From Paenibacillus periandrae (GTDB lineage Bacteria > Bacillota > Bacilli > Paenibacillales > NBRC-103111): a stretch of DNA of 64,000 nt. The notes below the pieces were generated by a model. That model worked only from the letters and a program-made list of their open reading frames with translations. It was not told where the DNA came from and did not search any database. Below are positions 61,337-64,000 of this stretch, in pieces. Both the position numbers and the translations under genes were made by a program. Location of the stretch: positions 1 through 64,000 of the forward strand of contig NZ_JAJNMU010000034.1 of assembly GCF_022458865.1 (NCBI RefSeq), written 5' to 3'. Position 1 is the stretch's first letter, and every line of letters begins with the position of its first letter.

Positions 61337-62272
61337 ATGAGTCGGAACGCAACTATCTTACGGACGATGCAGGAAAACTACAGTATCGTCGCTCCTGCTA
61401 GCGGGATCCTGACCGATTTCACACCGGTAGTAGGCCAAACCATTTCCTCCGGAATGATCGGTCAAGTACAGCAGGTAGATCCCATCAAGTTGAAAACAGA
61501 GCTATCCGAGACAAATCATCAGTTGATCAGGGGGAAAAAGGAGCTCGTCTACTATTATCCAGATAAACCACAAACCAAAGAAAAAGCTTTCATCAGTTAT
61601 TTAGCACCTATTATGAGCGCCCAGACCAAAACTTACACCCTGGAGCTAGAGGTACCAAACTCGGATTTATCGATACAAGTGGGCAACCGCTATATCGTGC
61701 AGCTGACGACTGAGGAGTCTACAGTCTTGCGTACAATTCATTTTTCTCCGCCACTTAGCAAAGAAAAAAATGATGTCATTCAAAATCAACTTTCTACTTC
61801 CGTTACGCGTACCGTCATACAAAGCCGAACTAGATTCTGGAACAACTTAAGTTCCTTTACTACAGTAAATACGGATCTGAAAATTGGATGGTTGCTTGAT
61901 GCTACATTCACTCAAACGACATCAAGGAGGGGGTTAATTAGTTCGTACTCCTCTGGTGAATCGGCGCGAGAAATATCTAGAGCTGGTAATTTTAATTCAG
62001 CTGTATCAGAAATCAAACAGGTGCTTCCTGAATTGTCGTATAATTATGAAGGTGGGACGGTCTTTTCTTGGGATCATAATCCTTACTCCCGAGGTGCGTA
62101 TGCTTGGTATAAGCCGAAACAGATGATTCGAATGCTCCCAACACTGTCTGCCGAACAAGGTAGAATTTACTTTGCTGGCGATAATACAAGTCTTTTTCCC
62201 GGTTGGATTGAAGGTGCGATCTCTTCTGCGTTACGAACTGTAAATCAAATTATTGCCGGAAACAGCATATAG
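61337..62272 (+). pseudogene. In-frame chimera: HlyD-type adaptor fragment joined to flavin amine oxidase C-terminus
   Basis: 311 codons. Residues 1 to about 133 are the middle of a membrane-fusion (HlyD/RND adaptor) protein: YSIVAPASGILTDFTPVVGQTIS (lipoyl half), MSAQTKTYTLELEVPNSDLSIQVGNRYIVQLTT. From about 134 the sequence is the end of a monoamine-oxidase-like flavoprotein: TVLRTIHFSPPLSKEK, WLLDATFTQTTSRRG, GRIYFAGDNTSLFPGWIEGAISSALRTVNQI (FAD motif). Neither half is complete; the fusion has no signal peptide, so a functional product is unlikely. Confidence 0.75.
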
Positions 62273-62535
62273 TACGGTAATGTATGTATTAATAACTAGT
62301 ACGAGACAATAACCTGAGCCATGAGGTTGCCGTGGGATATATTAGAGCTTCAAATTAGTAAAAGAACGATCGGCAGCCTCGCTACGGGCAGTTTAACGCA
62401 AAACAGGAGGTTGTTGTAACTTAGCAGCTGTTCTGTAAGGGTAGTTGAAATCGTTTAGAATTGTGTTGAGGACAGACAGACGTAATATAGTAAGAGGGAA
62501 ACAAAATTTCCTAAAACAAAGGGAGGCAGGAGAAC

Positions 62536-62770
62536 GTGTCGAACATGGACAAGGAGAACCAGGCTCTGGAGAAAGCGAAAATGGTGTATGAAACAGGCGA
62601 GATCATAAGAACCGATATCCTGGCGGGCCTGGATGCCGAGCGACCGGTCGCTGGGCGTGCCGTCTGCCAGCGGTGACGTGGTCGTGGATCGCTCCACGGA
62701 CGGATCGGAGTGCCGGATCGTGTTCGCCAGCCTACCGCCGGAGGAAACCGATAACCTGATCCGCCGGTAG
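62536..62770 (+). pseudogene. Small hypothetical gene, frameshifted
   Basis: Strong SD (GGGAGGCAGGAGAAC) before GTG 62536: MSNMDKENQALEKAKMVYETGEIIRTDILAGLD. A shift near 62637 continues SDRSLGVPSASGDVVVDRST, DGSECRIVFASLPPEETDNLIRR to TAG 62768-62770. High GC compared with neighbours. Family not recognised. Confidence 0.4.
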
Positions 62771-62848
62771 TGCTTCTGCGCGGCCCAACAGGTCAATAAC
62801 CTACTTTGTCTTGATGATTCGCATTCGAAATCCCTCCTGAAAAAGAAA

Positions 62849-62874
62849 ATGACCCCTCTAAAAAGGGGTCTTGG
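62849..62874. terminator. Hairpin terminator
   Basis: GACCCCTCTAAAAAGGGGTC, perfect 8-base stem, followed by TTGGTTCT. Confidence 0.5.
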
Positions 62875-63011
62875 TTCTGGATCAAGAATATGATATATGT
62901 AAGAGATTGGGTTTAATTCGGTTAATTCCAGGGAATGCCAAGAGATCCCGAGAAAGTCAAAGGTTTTTAATCGGGATTATCGTTTTGCAATCCAAAACGA
63001 GGAGGTACTTT

Positions 63012-63908
63012 ATGAGTTCCATTCTAAACGTTATTGAAAAGTTAAAGCTGAACGTCTTGAATGTAGAAGATGTTCCAGAGTCATTTAGTTCTGATGTATA
63101 CAAACTTACTCTCGCTAACGGAGAAAAAGTGTATGTAAAAATTCCATTTAACAAGGATAAACTATATCGTGAATTTCAGATGATTGAAACATTGAAGGAT
63201 GTAATACCTGTTCCTAAAGTATTGGATTTTTGGGATGGGGATGAAATTACTACTGGAGCATTGCTTCTTTCGGCGATTCAAGGCATACCTTGTACAGAAG
63301 ATATTGATGAGAAACTATCTTTTCAAATTGGCGTGTTTCATGCGATGCTTCATGAGGTTAAAACTCCAGGTTACGGTTACCATGTGACTGATGGATTTAA
63401 GATTCTTGACCAAAATAATTGGAGACTACATATCAAAGGTAATTTTGAAAAGTGGAAAGAGCCTTGTAAAGAGATTCTCGATCCAGAGCTGTATGAAAGA
63501 TGTATTCTTCACTTTGATGGCGTATTTTCAGCTTTACCAGAACCTGACGGGTCATGCATTGTTCATATGGATTTTAGACCTGGTAATATATTGGTAAATG
63601 ATAACAAGGTTACTGGCATTATTGATTTCGAGAGTGCCCGTGGTGGATCCTCTGAAATAGACTTTACAAAAATCAATCGATATATTTGGGGAGTAAACCC
63701 GAGAACAAAGCTACCGTACATTGATGGGTATCGAACGATTCGCCCTATGGTGAATCTGGAGACAGTGTTACCATTCTATGATTTTTACGATGCTTTCAGT
63801 GCAGTTGTTTGGTGCAAAAACAGAGGTGTCGAAAAAAATCAGTCTTTTCTCCAGGAAAATATTTCCACCTTACAGAAATCAGTGGGGAATGAGCAGACAC
63901 GTTATTAG
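63012..63908 (+). CDS. APH/choline-kinase-family phosphotransferase
   Basis: 298 residues from ATG 63012 (ACGAGGAGGTACTTT upstream; an in-frame extension to 62871 has no SD). Kinase-like fold: VYKLTLANGEKVYVKIPF (ATP-site Lys), ALLLSAIQGIPC, CIVHMDFRPGNILVNDNKVTGIIDFESA, the catalytic loop HxDxxxxN and the IIDFE metal site. Antibiotic kinases (aminoglycoside or macrolide) share this layout, but so do choline/homoserine-type kinases; the substrate cannot be told here. Ends at a strong terminator. Confidence 0.8.
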   Translation: MSSILNVIEKLKLNVLNVEDVPESFSSDVYKLTLANGEKVYVKIPFNKDKLYREFQMIETLKDVIPVPKVLDFWDGDEITTGALLLSAIQGIPCTEDIDEKLSFQIGVFHAMLHEVKTPGYGYHVTDGFKILDQNNWRLHIKGNFEKWKEPCKEILDPELYERCILHFDGVFSALPEPDGSCIVHMDFRPGNILVNDNKVTGIIDFESARGGSSEIDFTKINRYIWGVNPRTKLPYIDGYRTIRPMVNLETVLPFYDFYDAFSAVVWCKNRGVEKNQSFLQENISTLQKSVGNEQTRY

Positions 63909-63931
63909 ATGTTCGATAAGATGCAATTAGA

Positions 63932-63962
63932 AAAGCCATCCGACAGGATGGCTTTCTTCAAA
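63932..63962 (+). terminator. Rho-independent terminator
   Basis: AAAGCCATCC (63932-63941) pairs with GGATGGCTTT (63946-63955), then CTTCAAAA. It lies 24 bases after the phosphotransferase stop. Confidence 0.75.
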
Positions 63963-64000
63963 AACTTGCCGTTTTCGCCAGCAATCATCGCTTCAATCAT

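Noticed and set aside
1-64000. CRISPR arrays, tRNA or rRNA genes
   Set aside because: No regularly spaced direct repeats and no tRNA or rRNA core sequences noticed by reading; a covariance scan would be needed to exclude a tRNA formally.

Overview
The window comes from an endospore-forming Bacillota genome, most likely Paenibacillus or a close relative. The reasons are a SpoVB-type flippase, remnants of gerA and gerB germinant-receptor genes, strong AGGAGG ribosome binding sites, and gene families common in that group (NHLP-leader RiPP precursor, DUF6223-like proteins, YafY/WYL regulator, COG3044 ATPase). It is an accessory region in heavy decay. Intact genes sit among fragments of at least ten transposon families (IS3, IS4, IS6, IS66, IS110 three times, IS200/IS605, IS630, IS1182, IS1380, a Tn3-type resolvase) and of group II introns. 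No rRNA, tRNA or CRISPR array was seen.

Layout. 1-1.4 kb: the end of a RiPP locus, with an ABC transporter tail, an NHLP-leader precursor and a translationally coupled two-domain GNAT enzyme; this looks like a fatty-acylated RiPP (selidamide-type) cluster. 1.4-5.7 kb: debris of a group II maturase, a reverse transcriptase, IS200, LysR, NmrA and SDR genes. 5.8-9.9 kb: a TetR regulator and a large 7TM hybrid kinase with a second LytS-type kinase module. 10-16 kb: microproteins, a truncated polysaccharide deacetylase, a gerA fragment, spoVB and a solitary Mrr-like nuclease. 16.7-25 kb: a large secreted multidomain protein, a COG3044 ATPase and a complete IS110. 26-30.7 kb: TetR, two SDRs, an Old Yellow Enzyme and a frameshifted quinone oxidoreductase. 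32.2-36.6 kb: three DUF6223-like paralogues divergent from an OmpR/HAMP-kinase two-component system. 37-42.7 kb: a YciI gene whose second half has been inverted in place, a WYL regulator, RibD-like reductases and a short UvrA paralogue.

43-59 kb is the most coherent region. It carries two ECF41-type sigma factors (44599-45462 and 51810-52715) and six promoter-like elements of the form TGTCACA-N16-(C/T)GTC. These precede an FAD oxidoreductase/sigma operon, an azoreductase/ferredoxin-like operon, an IS630-interrupted site upstream of the second sigma gene, an FAD-oxidoreductase remnant, a carboxymuconolactone decarboxylase/NAD(P)-binding protein pair and an orphan cytochrome b558. I read this as a local redox or electrophile-stress regulon driven by the two sigma factors and now being eroded by insertion sequences.

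59-64 kb: a broken DUF2326 (ABC-3C) gene, an IS110 remnant, an in-frame chimera of an efflux adaptor with an amine oxidase, and an intact APH-type phosphotransferase. Many genes differ from an intact frame by one base; where this affects only the last residues (SDR at 4937, oxidoreductase at 29684) sequencing error cannot be excluded.
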